A stretch of 64,000 nt of DNA from an uncultured Spirochaetales bacterium. Its GTDB lineage: Bacteria > Spirochaetota > Spirochaetia > Sphaerochaetales > Sphaerochaetaceae. The DNA is taken from the NCBI GenBank assembly GCA_934271365.1, contig CAKQRI010000002.1:1-64000 (forward strand). The letters are read 5' to 3'. Positions 38,265-46,760 of this stretch are shown one piece after another (the stretch's first letter is position 1; each line of letters opens with the position of its first letter). The notes beneath the pieces are model-generated. The model saw nothing but the letters and a program-made list of their open reading frames with translations. It had not been told where the DNA came from and did not search any database. A program made the translations under genes and the position numbers.

Positions 38265-38300
38265 CCTCCCAGAAAAAAGTAAAACTGGGAGGTCTTTTAT
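38265..38300. terminator. Terminator after gpmI
   Basis: CCTCCCAG (38265-38272), 12-base A-rich loop, CTGGGAGG (38285-38292), then TCTTTTAT. It sits between convergent genes and may serve both. Confidence 0.85.
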
Positions 38301-39061
38301 CAGAAGCTGTCTTTGGTATTGAAATCAAGTATTATTATGCCAATCAGATAAGATACAGAAGAGATGATTGCTGGAATGAAATTATCAAAAAGCGAAAGGA
38401 TTATTCCTAAAATCATCAATAGGAAAGATACGCATTTCCTTATATTGCTTGCAGTCTTCTCATTTATTGCATATGCAACGAATGTTAGAGAGGCCGCTAT
38501 ATAAATTAATATTGTGCTGTATATTATGAATGCATCTGAATAGGCAGTATATATTTCTATGAAGCCTCTATTTGTACTAGATGGAGCAAGCATGCAGACA
38601 ATCAGAGAAGCTAGAAGGATATAGAACGTATAAAGTCCGAGCTTGGCATTCTGGAATCCATAATACTCGAGTGATGAGAGAAGGAAAATCATCGCTGTTG
38701 CTAGAATTGAGAATCTTTCTACAACAAGCAGGATTTCAGAAGGAATGTAGAAATATCCAGAAAGCTCAGTGAAAATAGGGATTATAAGAGATGCCTGAAG
38801 AGATAGTATCGTGAATAGAATAGGGAATACCTCTCCATCCTCACTATGGAGCTTCCGTCTTATTCTAAGGACTATCTGAGGTGATAAAGAAGATACCAAT
38901 ATAACAAAGATTGGAAAATAAAATGTAAGGTCACTGAAAGCAGCAATGCCCTCTTTTGAAAAGAGGACAATTGATACATGAATTAGCATTCCTACATATG
39001 CAGCTGTAAGCAGTGACTGCACAATAAGCAGTAGTGTTGGAGCAATCTTCTTTTTGGTCAC
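38300..39061 (-). CDS. Multi-pass membrane protein of unknown function
   Basis: 253 residues with about seven hydrophobic segments, no recognisable motif, and few charged residues outside short loops (RIRRKLHSEDGE near residue 70). It overlaps the end of the symporter gene by 4 bases (ATGA), so it is coupled to it and may act with it. I do not recognise the family. Confidence 0.7.
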   Translation of the reverse strand: MTKKKIAPTLLLIVQSLLTAAYVGMLIHVSIVLFSKEGIAAFSDLTFYFPIFVILVSSLSPQIVLRIRRKLHSEDGEVFPILFTILSLQASLIIPIFTELSGYFYIPSEILLVVERFSILATAMIFLLSSLEYYGFQNAKLGLYTFYILLASLIVCMLAPSSTNRGFIEIYTAYSDAFIIYSTILIYIAASLTFVAYAINEKTASNIRKCVSFLLMILGIILSLFDNFIPAIISSVSYLIGIIILDFNTKDSF

Positions 39062-40302
39062 AGTATATCTCTATATGGAATCTTTACATCTGTTCTTGTA
39101 TAGAAAGAAATTGCAGCATTTCCAAGTGCAGCTATTGCTGTATCAAGAAGCACTGAAAGCCCGGTTAAAAGCGGTAGCATCGCAAGAATTGTAGCTTCGG
39201 CACCATATAAGTTAAGATTCATGAACTTCAGTGATGCAAATAAGACAACAATTATCTCATACCCTGTAGCTATGCATGAAATAAATGAAGCAAGAGCTAC
39301 AGCAAGCGATGCTATTATGGCGCTTGATGCACTGAGCTGCGCTCCTACTGCATTGAATAGTGAGAGTACTGTCAGTGTTGTAATGAATGCTGTACCACCT
39401 CTTCCGATTACAGAGAAGATAGGTGTAGCTGTGCTTACAATTCTTTTCTGTACTCCTACATTCTGTCTTGATGAACCTTCGTTTATAAGGGCTGCCATCA
39501 GGACATTCCCTGTGAAAAGACCTGCAGCAATAGGAGAGAATGAACGGCCTAGTGCCCAGTATGGATTTTTTCTGAATCTTGTAAAAATTGCATATATAAG
39601 AGGCAGTACGATAAGAAGTACGATAATCGTACCGAATAAGAAGACCTTCATAAATGATGGGCTTACAAGTACTGTCTTTTCCTGGAATAATGCAAGAAGA
39701 AAGTATGAAGATGCAGTATATACAATGAAGAATCCATATACTGTAACTGTTCTGATTATCCTGTACATCACTTCTGCAAATGAATTCATTACAGTGTAAG
39801 CAGGACGGATTATATCAGCATTAGGCTTTAATGAAATACCTAGAATCCAGGAAATAATAAGAATAGGAACAATGTAATATGTAGTTGTTACAATGCTCAT
39901 GAATGGATTTGATGGGTATATCTGATTCAGAGCTCTATTTGATGTTGTTCTGAATATGCTTTCAAATACAGAAGCATCAGATCCTGCAGATGATGATACC
40001 GGGAATTTTACCGGGAATGCAAGGAAGATAGCAGCAGCTGAAAGAGCAAGCACTGTAGTTGTTAAAAGTGACCATAGAACTGTTAGCCCAGTGCTTTTTG
40101 CAAGTAGCTTGTCTTTTCTTAATGATGCTATACCTGCTGTGAAAGTGATTATTGTAATAGGAATGAAAAGAAAAATTCCAAGGCTTACAAGAAAGCCTGT
40201 AACTGATGAATAAACCGCAGTTACTGCTGTATAGTCACTGAAGATCAGGCATGTGGCAATTCCCATAAGAATCGCAGCCAGATAAGTAATCCAAGTTTTC
40301 AT
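39058..40302 (-). CDS. Dicarboxylate/amino acid:cation symporter family protein
   Basis: 414 residues, about eight transmembrane segments plus re-entrant loops. The DAACS (GltP/DctA) fold is suggested by the N-terminal LGIFLFIPITIITFTAGIAS, the Ser/Thr-rich GRGGTAFITTLTVLSLFNAVG and the C-terminal LLDTAIAALGNAAISFYTRT. Members import glutamate, aspartate or C4-dicarboxylates with Na+ or H+. The canonical NMDGT motif is not seen, so the substrate is uncertain. An AGGAGG lies 17 bases before the ATG, further than normal. It lies 32 bases downstream of the GH13 gene on the same strand. Confidence 0.78.
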   Translation of the reverse strand: MKTWITYLAAILMGIATCLIFSDYTAVTAVYSSVTGFLVSLGIFLFIPITIITFTAGIASLRKDKLLAKSTGLTVLWSLLTTTVLALSAAAIFLAFPVKFPVSSSAGSDASVFESIFRTTSNRALNQIYPSNPFMSIVTTTYYIVPILIISWILGISLKPNADIIRPAYTVMNSFAEVMYRIIRTVTVYGFFIVYTASSYFLLALFQEKTVLVSPSFMKVFLFGTIIVLLIVLPLIYAIFTRFRKNPYWALGRSFSPIAAGLFTGNVLMAALINEGSSRQNVGVQKRIVSTATPIFSVIGRGGTAFITTLTVLSLFNAVGAQLSASSAIIASLAVALASFISCIATGYEIIVVLFASLKFMNLNLYGAEATILAMLPLLTGLSVLLDTAIAALGNAAISFYTRTDVKIPYRDIL

Positions 40303-40334
40303 AGGTTAAAGTTTAAACACCTCCTAAAAGGTAG

Positions 40335-43300
40335 TCAATCCACGTTATTCTTTGAGAGCAGTGTGTTTAGCTTATATCCACTTTTTATTTCATGGGAAAG
40401 GAGCCTTGCTGTGAATACATCAAGCTCTGCAGATGTTTCCTTTAGAGCTAGAGTCTTTGCGAGGGAAGATATGAGTATTATCTTCTGCATTCTTTCCTTA
40501 TTGAACCAGATTTCCCCATTATATTCATTGCACTTAGCCAGATTCATGACACCGCTGTCATTGATGATTGCTTTAAGAATATCAACAGGAGAGTCATTCT
40601 CATCTGAGTTCGCAGCTATGTTCCAGGAGACAGCAAGCAGCATTGCACCTTCATGTGATATTGCTCTGCATTCATCATCTCCGTAATATCCTGTAGCTTT
40701 AAGAGCATCTTTGAAGAAGTCATGGATCATCAGCTTATCTGCTACTTCCATAGATCCTTTTATATCAAGTTCTGATGAGAAAGGAAGTAAAGCAAGAGAG
40801 ATTGAAAACAGCATAGGTACAGAGCTATCTACTGAGCCCCAGCTTCTCATTGCATGGCTTCCACGTTTTGCAAAAAGCCTTGAAACTCTATGTATTACAT
40901 TCACAACAGGGGATGGATTTACATCATAAGGCCTTCGTCCAAGTATTGATTTTGCACTCTCATCAAAAGATGGATAGCTTTCATATAGTGTTGTATATAC
41001 CTCTGCCAATGTAAGAAGAAGAGATCTCTCTGTTTCTCCTCCTCCTTTCCCCTTTGCTATATCTTCAAGAAGCTTTATGAAATCTCTTTTTCTGAGAGGC
41101 TCAAGTATTTTGTATACAGGTGCGAGCTTGAGCAATGTGATTGCCTTGTTTATATCCTTTATGCCTTCTCCCTTATGAATCTTATATAGCTTTTCATATA
41201 TGCCATCTGTGTCTTCAACTTCCCTGATATTCCAGTAAACCCTCGATTCATATCCATTCAGAGTGAAAGCGAATCCATAATCAAATATGTTCATTGATGG
41301 ATATAGATAAGACAGGCCATCAGTGAAGCAGTCGAAGATGACATAGCTCTTAGCTGAGAAATGAAGAGATAGATTCTCAGCGAGGCTTATGCTTACAAGG
41401 CTTCTTTCGCTGTCTTTCTTAAGAAGCTTATTTGCGCTCTTATTGATTGTTCCAGAAGACCTCTCATACTGATTATTTACAAGCACAAGGTTTCTTTCAT
41501 CTCCTGAACCATTCACATATGCAAATACAGCTTCCTGGACATGTCCATTATTCATGCAGTCATAAATATTGAACAAGTCGACATTTGAGAATAGATATCT
41601 TTTTCTGAAAAGAGGGAATATCCGTCTGTAATGCTCTGCGATAAGCCTTTCATTTGGCTTTTCATCAAAGTAAGCCTTGCTGTATTCCATCCCATATTTC
41701 TCTTTATATCCTTCAATCTGTCCATGTCCGATCATAGGCAGCCCTGGAAGTGTTGCAAGTATTGTTGCGATTCCGAAATATCTATCGCCATCGCCAAATT
41801 GAGCGATTGCTGTATCTTCATCAGGATTGTTCATGAAATTTACATAGCGCTTGAGGATTTCAGGCTCAAATTCAAGGGTGTTTTTTATTGACTGTCTGTA
41901 TTTCTGATTCTCTTGGTTCTTGAGCATGTTCATGAATGCTGAGTTATATACACGATGCATGCCTAGAGTTCTGACAAAATAGCCTTCCATCATCCAGAAA
42001 GCTTCTGCAAGCAGCAGCGTATCCGGTACTTCCTCTGCTATTCTATCTACGACTTCTCTCCAGAATTCGACAGGTATTCTTTTATTGAATTCTGCAGCAG
42101 ACAGAGCATGCTCTGCTCTTCCTGCAATATCACCACCTGTGCCAGGCTTTGGATACCAGAGCCTTTCAATATGCCGTTTTGCAAGAGTCATTGCTGCATC
42201 AAATCTTATTATTGGAAAGTTCTTTGCAACATGTATGATCTTCTCTATCACTGCTTCTCTTGTATCAGGATTCAGATAATCTAGCTGTGCAGTATCATTC
42301 CAAGGCATTGTTGTTCCATCATTTCCATGGAATACATATTTGATCTGCCCTGTTCTATTATCTTTGAGTCTGAATGTTACAGCAGCATCTGTTCTATTGT
42401 AGTAGTGATCTTCAAGCTTGATTTCAAAATCAGGATTATCTGAAAGATCTGGTCCTTCATAGGTGTAAGAAGGAAAAGGAGGATAGTCTTGGCTTATGAA
42501 ATAATCAGGGTGCTCATAAATCCAGTTTCCATCAATTCCTGTATGGTTTGGAACCATATCAGAAGCAAGTCTTATTCCTCTGACTGCAGCTCTTGCTCTT
42601 AGATTCTCAAGAGCATTCCAGCCTCCGATGCTATCTGAGATTTCATAATCTTTAAGAGAGTAGGCAGAGGCTTCTGCTTCTGGATTCCCACATAGATGCT
42701 TAACCTTTTTTGATGCATCAGATCTCTGCCATAGTCCGATAAGCCATAATGCTGTGAATCCTCTATCCTTAAGGATATCAAGCTCTTCATCTGGAATCTG
42801 ATCGAGCCTTGTAATCTTCCTCTTGTACTTTTTTGATAGCTGGTCGAGCCATACAAGGGTGGATTTTGCAATCATTACAACTTTTGGCATCCAGTTTGAA
42901 TCCGTAGAGAATGCCTCATATTCTGCCATTTCTTCAGAAAAGTCTATAACAGGCATAGGGCCTGGGGCTCCACCAGTTCCATGGTCCTTCTCTTCTTCTT
43001 TGATGAAATCCATTGTGTTCTCAAGCATCAGCTTGAGTTCAGAAGGCAGCATATATGACCATTCTCTTAAGATGTAGCGGATCTGGTCTTCAAGAGAGTC
43101 AGGAAACAGTCTCGCAGGGAGAGAGAGAAGTGTGAAGATATCATCTGTATTCGGATTGCCATTTCTAAGGTCATCTTTTTCAAAAGAAGAAAGAATAGAG
43201 GAAAGTGCTTTGAATACTTTAGGCATAGTGATTCCATCAGGCATTATGAATGGCTTTGCCGCAGCAACAAGTGCTGGATTATTTACCATTACCTGGTAGA

Positions 43301-43709
43301 TGAAATAGCCTCTCATATTCTCTGTTTCTCTTTCTTCATCACTTACAGATTTCTCATCTAGAAGCTTTGATGGAAAGTTTGAAGAGAAGAACTCAAGTGC
43401 ATTCCTCAGCTCTTCGTTATCATTTATGGCCTTTAGCCTTCTTGAGAAGAAGTCATTCTGACCATCTGATAGATATATAGAAAGCACTGTCTGATATATA
43501 AGATGGAGCACTGCTGTAGCATTCAGCTTTCCTGCAGATAGCATGCCATCAGAGCTTCCTTCCTTCTTTCGATATTCATTATAGGCATAAGCTAGCTCTG
43601 ATGCTTCTCTGTAAAAAGAAGAGATTCCGCTATGAGTAGAGAATATTGGCTGATCTATATTGATTTCATGTCTAGTGAGATTTGCTATTCGTAAGTCTCT
43701 GTTTTCCAT
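40335..43709 (-). CDS. Large GH13 (alpha-amylase clan) protein
   Basis: 1124 residues, cytoplasmic (no signal peptide). A helical N-terminal region (about 1-270) precedes a (beta/alpha)8 domain. GH13 conserved regions: I, SDMVPNHTG; II, IIRFDAAMTLAKRH with the nucleophile Asp; III, LLLAEAFW with the acid/base Glu; IV, FMNNPDEDTA, where the usual His of NHD is Pro. A C-terminal region of about 350 residues follows the beta-sandwich. It probably acts on alpha-glucans, but the altered region IV (somewhat like GlgE) and the large flanking domains make the reaction uncertain. The ribosome binding site is distant (AGGAG, 14 bases). Confidence 0.82.
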   Translation of the reverse strand: MENRDLRIANLTRHEINIDQPIFSTHSGISSFYREASELAYAYNEYRKKEGSSDGMLSAGKLNATAVLHLIYQTVLSIYLSDGQNDFFSRRLKAINDNEELRNALEFFSSNFPSKLLDEKSVSDEERETENMRGYFIYQVMVNNPALVAAAKPFIMPDGITMPKVFKALSSILSSFEKDDLRNGNPNTDDIFTLLSLPARLFPDSLEDQIRYILREWSYMLPSELKLMLENTMDFIKEEEKDHGTGGAPGPMPVIDFSEEMAEYEAFSTDSNWMPKVVMIAKSTLVWLDQLSKKYKRKITRLDQIPDEELDILKDRGFTALWLIGLWQRSDASKKVKHLCGNPEAEASAYSLKDYEISDSIGGWNALENLRARAAVRGIRLASDMVPNHTGIDGNWIYEHPDYFISQDYPPFPSYTYEGPDLSDNPDFEIKLEDHYYNRTDAAVTFRLKDNRTGQIKYVFHGNDGTTMPWNDTAQLDYLNPDTREAVIEKIIHVAKNFPIIRFDAAMTLAKRHIERLWYPKPGTGGDIAGRAEHALSAAEFNKRIPVEFWREVVDRIAEEVPDTLLLAEAFWMMEGYFVRTLGMHRVYNSAFMNMLKNQENQKYRQSIKNTLEFEPEILKRYVNFMNNPDEDTAIAQFGDGDRYFGIATILATLPGLPMIGHGQIEGYKEKYGMEYSKAYFDEKPNERLIAEHYRRIFPLFRKRYLFSNVDLFNIYDCMNNGHVQEAVFAYVNGSGDERNLVLVNNQYERSSGTINKSANKLLKKDSERSLVSISLAENLSLHFSAKSYVIFDCFTDGLSYLYPSMNIFDYGFAFTLNGYESRVYWNIREVEDTDGIYEKLYKIHKGEGIKDINKAITLLKLAPVYKILEPLRKRDFIKLLEDIAKGKGGGETERSLLLTLAEVYTTLYESYPSFDESAKSILGRRPYDVNPSPVVNVIHRVSRLFAKRGSHAMRSWGSVDSSVPMLFSISLALLPFSSELDIKGSMEVADKLMIHDFFKDALKATGYYGDDECRAISHEGAMLLAVSWNIAANSDENDSPVDILKAIINDSGVMNLAKCNEYNGEIWFNKERMQKIILISSLAKTLALKETSAELDVFTARLLSHEIKSGYKLNTLLSKNNVD

Positions 43710-43850
43710 AACTTGAAGGCTTTCTCCTATATTCTGGAGAAGTTTATCTCCTTTTTGTATGTTCTATTGTAAGTTTAGCATATCTGGGATGCAAAGAGCA
43801 CAAAAACATGCAATTTTAGTAAATTGTACGATTTTTATTCTCTCTGGGAA

Positions 43851-43879
43851 TTTTGTGAGATTTTGGCTTTATCTATAAT
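43851..43879 (+). promoter_or_regulatory. Possible promoter of the glycerate kinase gene
   Basis: TTTTGT (43851-43856), 17-base spacer, perfect TATAAT (43874-43879), about 60 bases before the start codon. The -35 is poor. Confidence 0.4.
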
Positions 43880-43938
43880 TACTGATTCTGATTTTTAAGC
43901 TAATATCTATGCATATATCTTCATGGAGGATAAAGCTG

Positions 43939-45075
43939 ATGCAAAAAGTAATCCTGATCCCTGATTCATTCAAGGGAACAATGTCGTCTTCTGAAATCTG
44001 CAGAATAATGAAGGATACCATAAATAAGCACTATCCAGAGTGTGCGGTTGTCTCTATTCCTGTTGCAGACGGTGGTGAAGGAAGCGTAGATGCATTTCTG
44101 GATGCTGTAGGAGGTAAGAAGATATTCAAAGAAGTAACAGGTCCCTATTTCGGTGAGAAAGTAAGAGGTTACTATGGAATGCTTCCGGGGGATATTGCAG
44201 TACTCGAGATGGCAGCTGCAGCTGCGCTTCCAATGGTAGGGGATAGAAAGAATCCTTCAGAAACTACAACTTATGGAGTCGGAGAGCTTCTGCTGGATGC
44301 TGCAAGAAATGGTGCTAAGAAGATAATAATAGGACTTGGAGGCTCTGCAACTAATGATGCAGCATGTGGTCTTGCTTCAGCTGTAGGAGTTGAATTCTGC
44401 GATAAGGATGGAAAGCGCTTCATACCTGTTGGTGGTACCCTGGATAAGGTTGCTAAGATAGATATTTCAAAAATGGATAAGAGCCTCAAGAATATCCCAA
44501 TTGTGACAATGTGTGATATAGACAATCCATTTTATGGCCCCGAGGGTGCTGCAGCTGTGTATGGTCCGCAGAAAGGCGCTGATGAAGAAATGGTAATGGA
44601 TCTTGATAAGAAAATGAGATGCCTTGCCTCTGTAATCAAGAGTGAATTCGCGGTTGATGTACAGAAAATCCCTGGTTCAGGTGCCGCAGGAGGCATGGGT
44701 GGCGGTATGGCAGCTTTCTTCAGTTCAGAGCTTCAGATGGGCATAGAGACTGTACTCGATACTGTTCACTTTGAAAGCCTTCTTGATGGTGCTGATTTCG
44801 TATTTACAGGAGAGGGAAGAATCGATGGCCAGTCTCTTAGGGGAAAGGTTGTTATAGGCGTTGCAAGGGAAGCTAAGAAGAAAGGTATCAGAGTTATAGC
44901 TATTGTCGGTGATATCGGAGATGGAATCGAAAATGCATATAACGAGGGTGTTAATGCAATCTTCTCAATCAACAGAGTTGCAATGCCATATAAAGAACAG
45001 AGACCAAGGGCAAAAAATGATCTTGCACTTACAATAGATAACCTTATGAGGTATCAGAAAAGTCTGGGGTTATAA
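43939..45075 (+). CDS. Glycerate kinase (GlxK/GarK family)
   Basis: 378 residues from ATG 43939, preceded by GGAGG; a start at 43909 would add ten residues with no ribosome binding site. Family motifs are IPDSFKGTMSSSEIC, VADGGEGSVDAFLDAVGG, GLGGSATNDAACGLASAVG and FTGEGRIDGQSLRGK. It phosphorylates D-glycerate (to 2-phosphoglycerate in this family), feeding lower glycolysis. Its stop codon abuts the stop codon of pth with no gap. Confidence 0.95.
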   Translation: MQKVILIPDSFKGTMSSSEICRIMKDTINKHYPECAVVSIPVADGGEGSVDAFLDAVGGKKIFKEVTGPYFGEKVRGYYGMLPGDIAVLEMAAAAALPMVGDRKNPSETTTYGVGELLLDAARNGAKKIIIGLGGSATNDAACGLASAVGVEFCDKDGKRFIPVGGTLDKVAKIDISKMDKSLKNIPIVTMCDIDNPFYGPEGAAAVYGPQKGADEEMVMDLDKKMRCLASVIKSEFAVDVQKIPGSGAAGGMGGGMAAFFSSELQMGIETVLDTVHFESLLDGADFVFTGEGRIDGQSLRGKVVIGVAREAKKKGIRVIAIVGDIGDGIENAYNEGVNAIFSINRVAMPYKEQRPRAKNDLALTIDNLMRYQKSLGL

Positions 45076-45597
45076 TTAGGTTATAGCTTTTGTGATATCC
45101 TTTAACTTAAATATTTTATCTAATTCTGTTGAAAAAGCGGTGTCTAAGGCTATCATCTCATCTTTTGAAAATGGAGATGTTACATATAATCTGACATCTC
45201 CATGCTTAGGCCTTCCTATTCCGATTCTTATTCTATAGAAGTCTGCAGTCCCTAGTCTTTCCTTTATAGATCTCAGTCCATTGTGTCCTTGAAGACCACC
45301 ACCTTTCTGAAATTTAATCTCAGCTTCTTTAAGTTCTAGATCGTCATGCACTACGGCTATCTCATCAGCTTTAAGCTTGTAGAATGATGCAGCTTCTGAT
45401 ACAGCGGTTCCTGATAGGTTCATATATGTCATTGGCTTTATTATCCTATAGCCATTATCCTCAGCATAAGCAGAATGGAACTTCAATGAGAAATTTGCAT
45501 AAGGAAATAGATGGGAGCATGCAAGAAAGCCTGCATTGTGTCTTGTTTTTTCATATTCTTTTCCAGGATTTCCTAAAAATACCAAAAGCTTTATCAT
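45076..45597 (-). CDS. pth: Peptidyl-tRNA hydrolase
   Basis: 173 residues, slightly short for the family (about 185-195). The N-terminus LLVFLGNPGKEYEKTRHNAG holds the catalytic His; MTYMNLSGTAV and VVHDDLEL give further active-site residues, and GGLQGHNGLRSI is the conserved loop. It frees tRNA from stalled peptidyl-tRNA. It ends flush against glycerate kinase. No terminator hairpin was found at this convergent junction. Confidence 0.95.
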   Translation of the reverse strand: MIKLLVFLGNPGKEYEKTRHNAGFLACSHLFPYANFSLKFHSAYAEDNGYRIIKPMTYMNLSGTAVSEAASFYKLKADEIAVVHDDLELKEAEIKFQKGGGLQGHNGLRSIKERLGTADFYRIRIGIGRPKHGDVRLYVTSPFSKDEMIALDTAFSTELDKIFKLKDITKAIT

Positions 45598-45637
45598 ATT
45601 ATCTAGACTTTATATTTTTTATTCGGAGGATTCAATT

Positions 45638-46063
45638 ATGGCAAATAAGGCTAAGTTCAATACAGATGCTATCCTGCGTGTCCTAGTTGGTGTTTTATTC
45701 GTATGCATTGGAATTGAAGGAATTGCAGATCTTGGTTCAGATACCGGGTTATACAGAGATCTTGATCAGGTCTGGGCAATTATTCTTGGCATTGTTATTC
45801 TCTTATCTGGTCTTCTGCTGATTGTTCCTATGTTTGTTAAGGGAATCTCATCAGTATTCACAAAGATATCCATGGGAGTGATTCTTGCTGTATGGATTGC
45901 TGTTATTATCATCTCTGACTTTGTATATGGTTTTAAGCACACATCAGGAGCAGAATGGTTCAGCTGGACTGAGACTTTCATCTATCATCTTCTTATTCTT
46001 TCCTGTGTTTTTGATGTCAGTCTTCCTGCTATCAAGAGCGTGGCTAAGAAAACAGCAAAATAA
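45638..46063 (+). CDS. Small membrane protein of unknown function
   Basis: 141 residues from ATG 45638, with CGGAGGA eight bases upstream; a longer reading to 45536 overlaps pth and is not supported. Four hydrophobic segments (ILRVLVGVLFVCIGIEGIAD; WAIILGIVILLSGLLLIVPM; ISMGVILAVWIAVIIISDFV; FIYHLLILSCVFDVSLPAI) and a basic C-terminus. The pattern recalls DoxX-like or other four-helix proteins, but I cannot assign it. Its stop codon abuts the stop of nth. Confidence 0.7.
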   Translation: MANKAKFNTDAILRVLVGVLFVCIGIEGIADLGSDTGLYRDLDQVWAIILGIVILLSGLLLIVPMFVKGISSVFTKISMGVILAVWIAVIIISDFVYGFKHTSGAEWFSWTETFIYHLLILSCVFDVSLPAIKSVAKKTAK

Positions 46064-46726
46064 TCATCTTGATTTCTGGACGCCGATTTTAGGGCATGTC
46101 TCATTTTCGGGACATTTAGAGCAATACGGGGAAATCGGCAGACAGATGTACTGCCCATAGCGTACAAGGAGTTCATTCAAAGGAATCCAGAACCGCCTGG
46201 GCAGTTTTTTTCTCAGTTCTTTTTCTGTTTCTTCTGGGCTCTTTGTGCTGACCCAGCCAAGTCTGTTTACTATTTCATGGACATGGCAGTCTACACATAA
46301 AGCATCGATATTGAATCCTAAATTCAGGACAAGGGATGCTGTTTTTATTCCGACGCCTGGAAGAGATAGCAATGCTTCCATATCATGAGGTAGCTTCCCT
46401 TTATATTCATTTATTACAATTTCAGCGATTTTCTTTAGTTCCTGCCCCTTTCTTTTATAAAAGCCTGCAGGCTTTATGATCTCTGCAATCTCATCTGCAG
46501 GTATCTCAGCAAGTTCTTCAAAGCTTTTGGCTCTTTCGAATAGGGTTTTTGATGATGTAAAAGTAACGCTGTCTCTTGTTCTGAGAGATATAATCGTTGC
46601 TACGAGTATTCTATATGGGTCATTGTCTTCTTCTGCTATCAAAGATACAGAAGGAAGAGGGGCACCCTCTTTCTCCACAGCTTTGCTGAATCTGCTGAAG
46701 ATGCTATCTAGATATTCGCTTTCCAT
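46064..46726 (-). CDS. nth: Endonuclease III (DNA glycosylase/AP lyase)
   Basis: 220 residues from ATG 46726; the open frame continues upstream, but over aroF-pheA coding sequence. The helix-hairpin-helix LPGVGIKTASLVLNLGF contains the catalytic Lys; the catalytic Asp is in CVDCHVHEIVNRLGW. A [4Fe-4S] cluster loop with spacing C-x6-C-x2-C-x5-C is at the C-terminus (CLPISPYCSKCPENETC). It removes oxidised pyrimidines. It is divergent from the DAHP synthase fusion with only 34 bases between starts. Confidence 0.95.
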   Translation of the reverse strand: MESEYLDSIFSRFSKAVEKEGAPLPSVSLIAEEDNDPYRILVATIISLRTRDSVTFTSSKTLFERAKSFEELAEIPADEIAEIIKPAGFYKRKGQELKKIAEIVINEYKGKLPHDMEALLSLPGVGIKTASLVLNLGFNIDALCVDCHVHEIVNRLGWVSTKSPEETEKELRKKLPRRFWIPLNELLVRYGQYICLPISPYCSKCPENETCPKIGVQKSR

Positions 46727-46760
46727 TGACCAATTTTCCTTAAAATTATAGCGTTTAATT

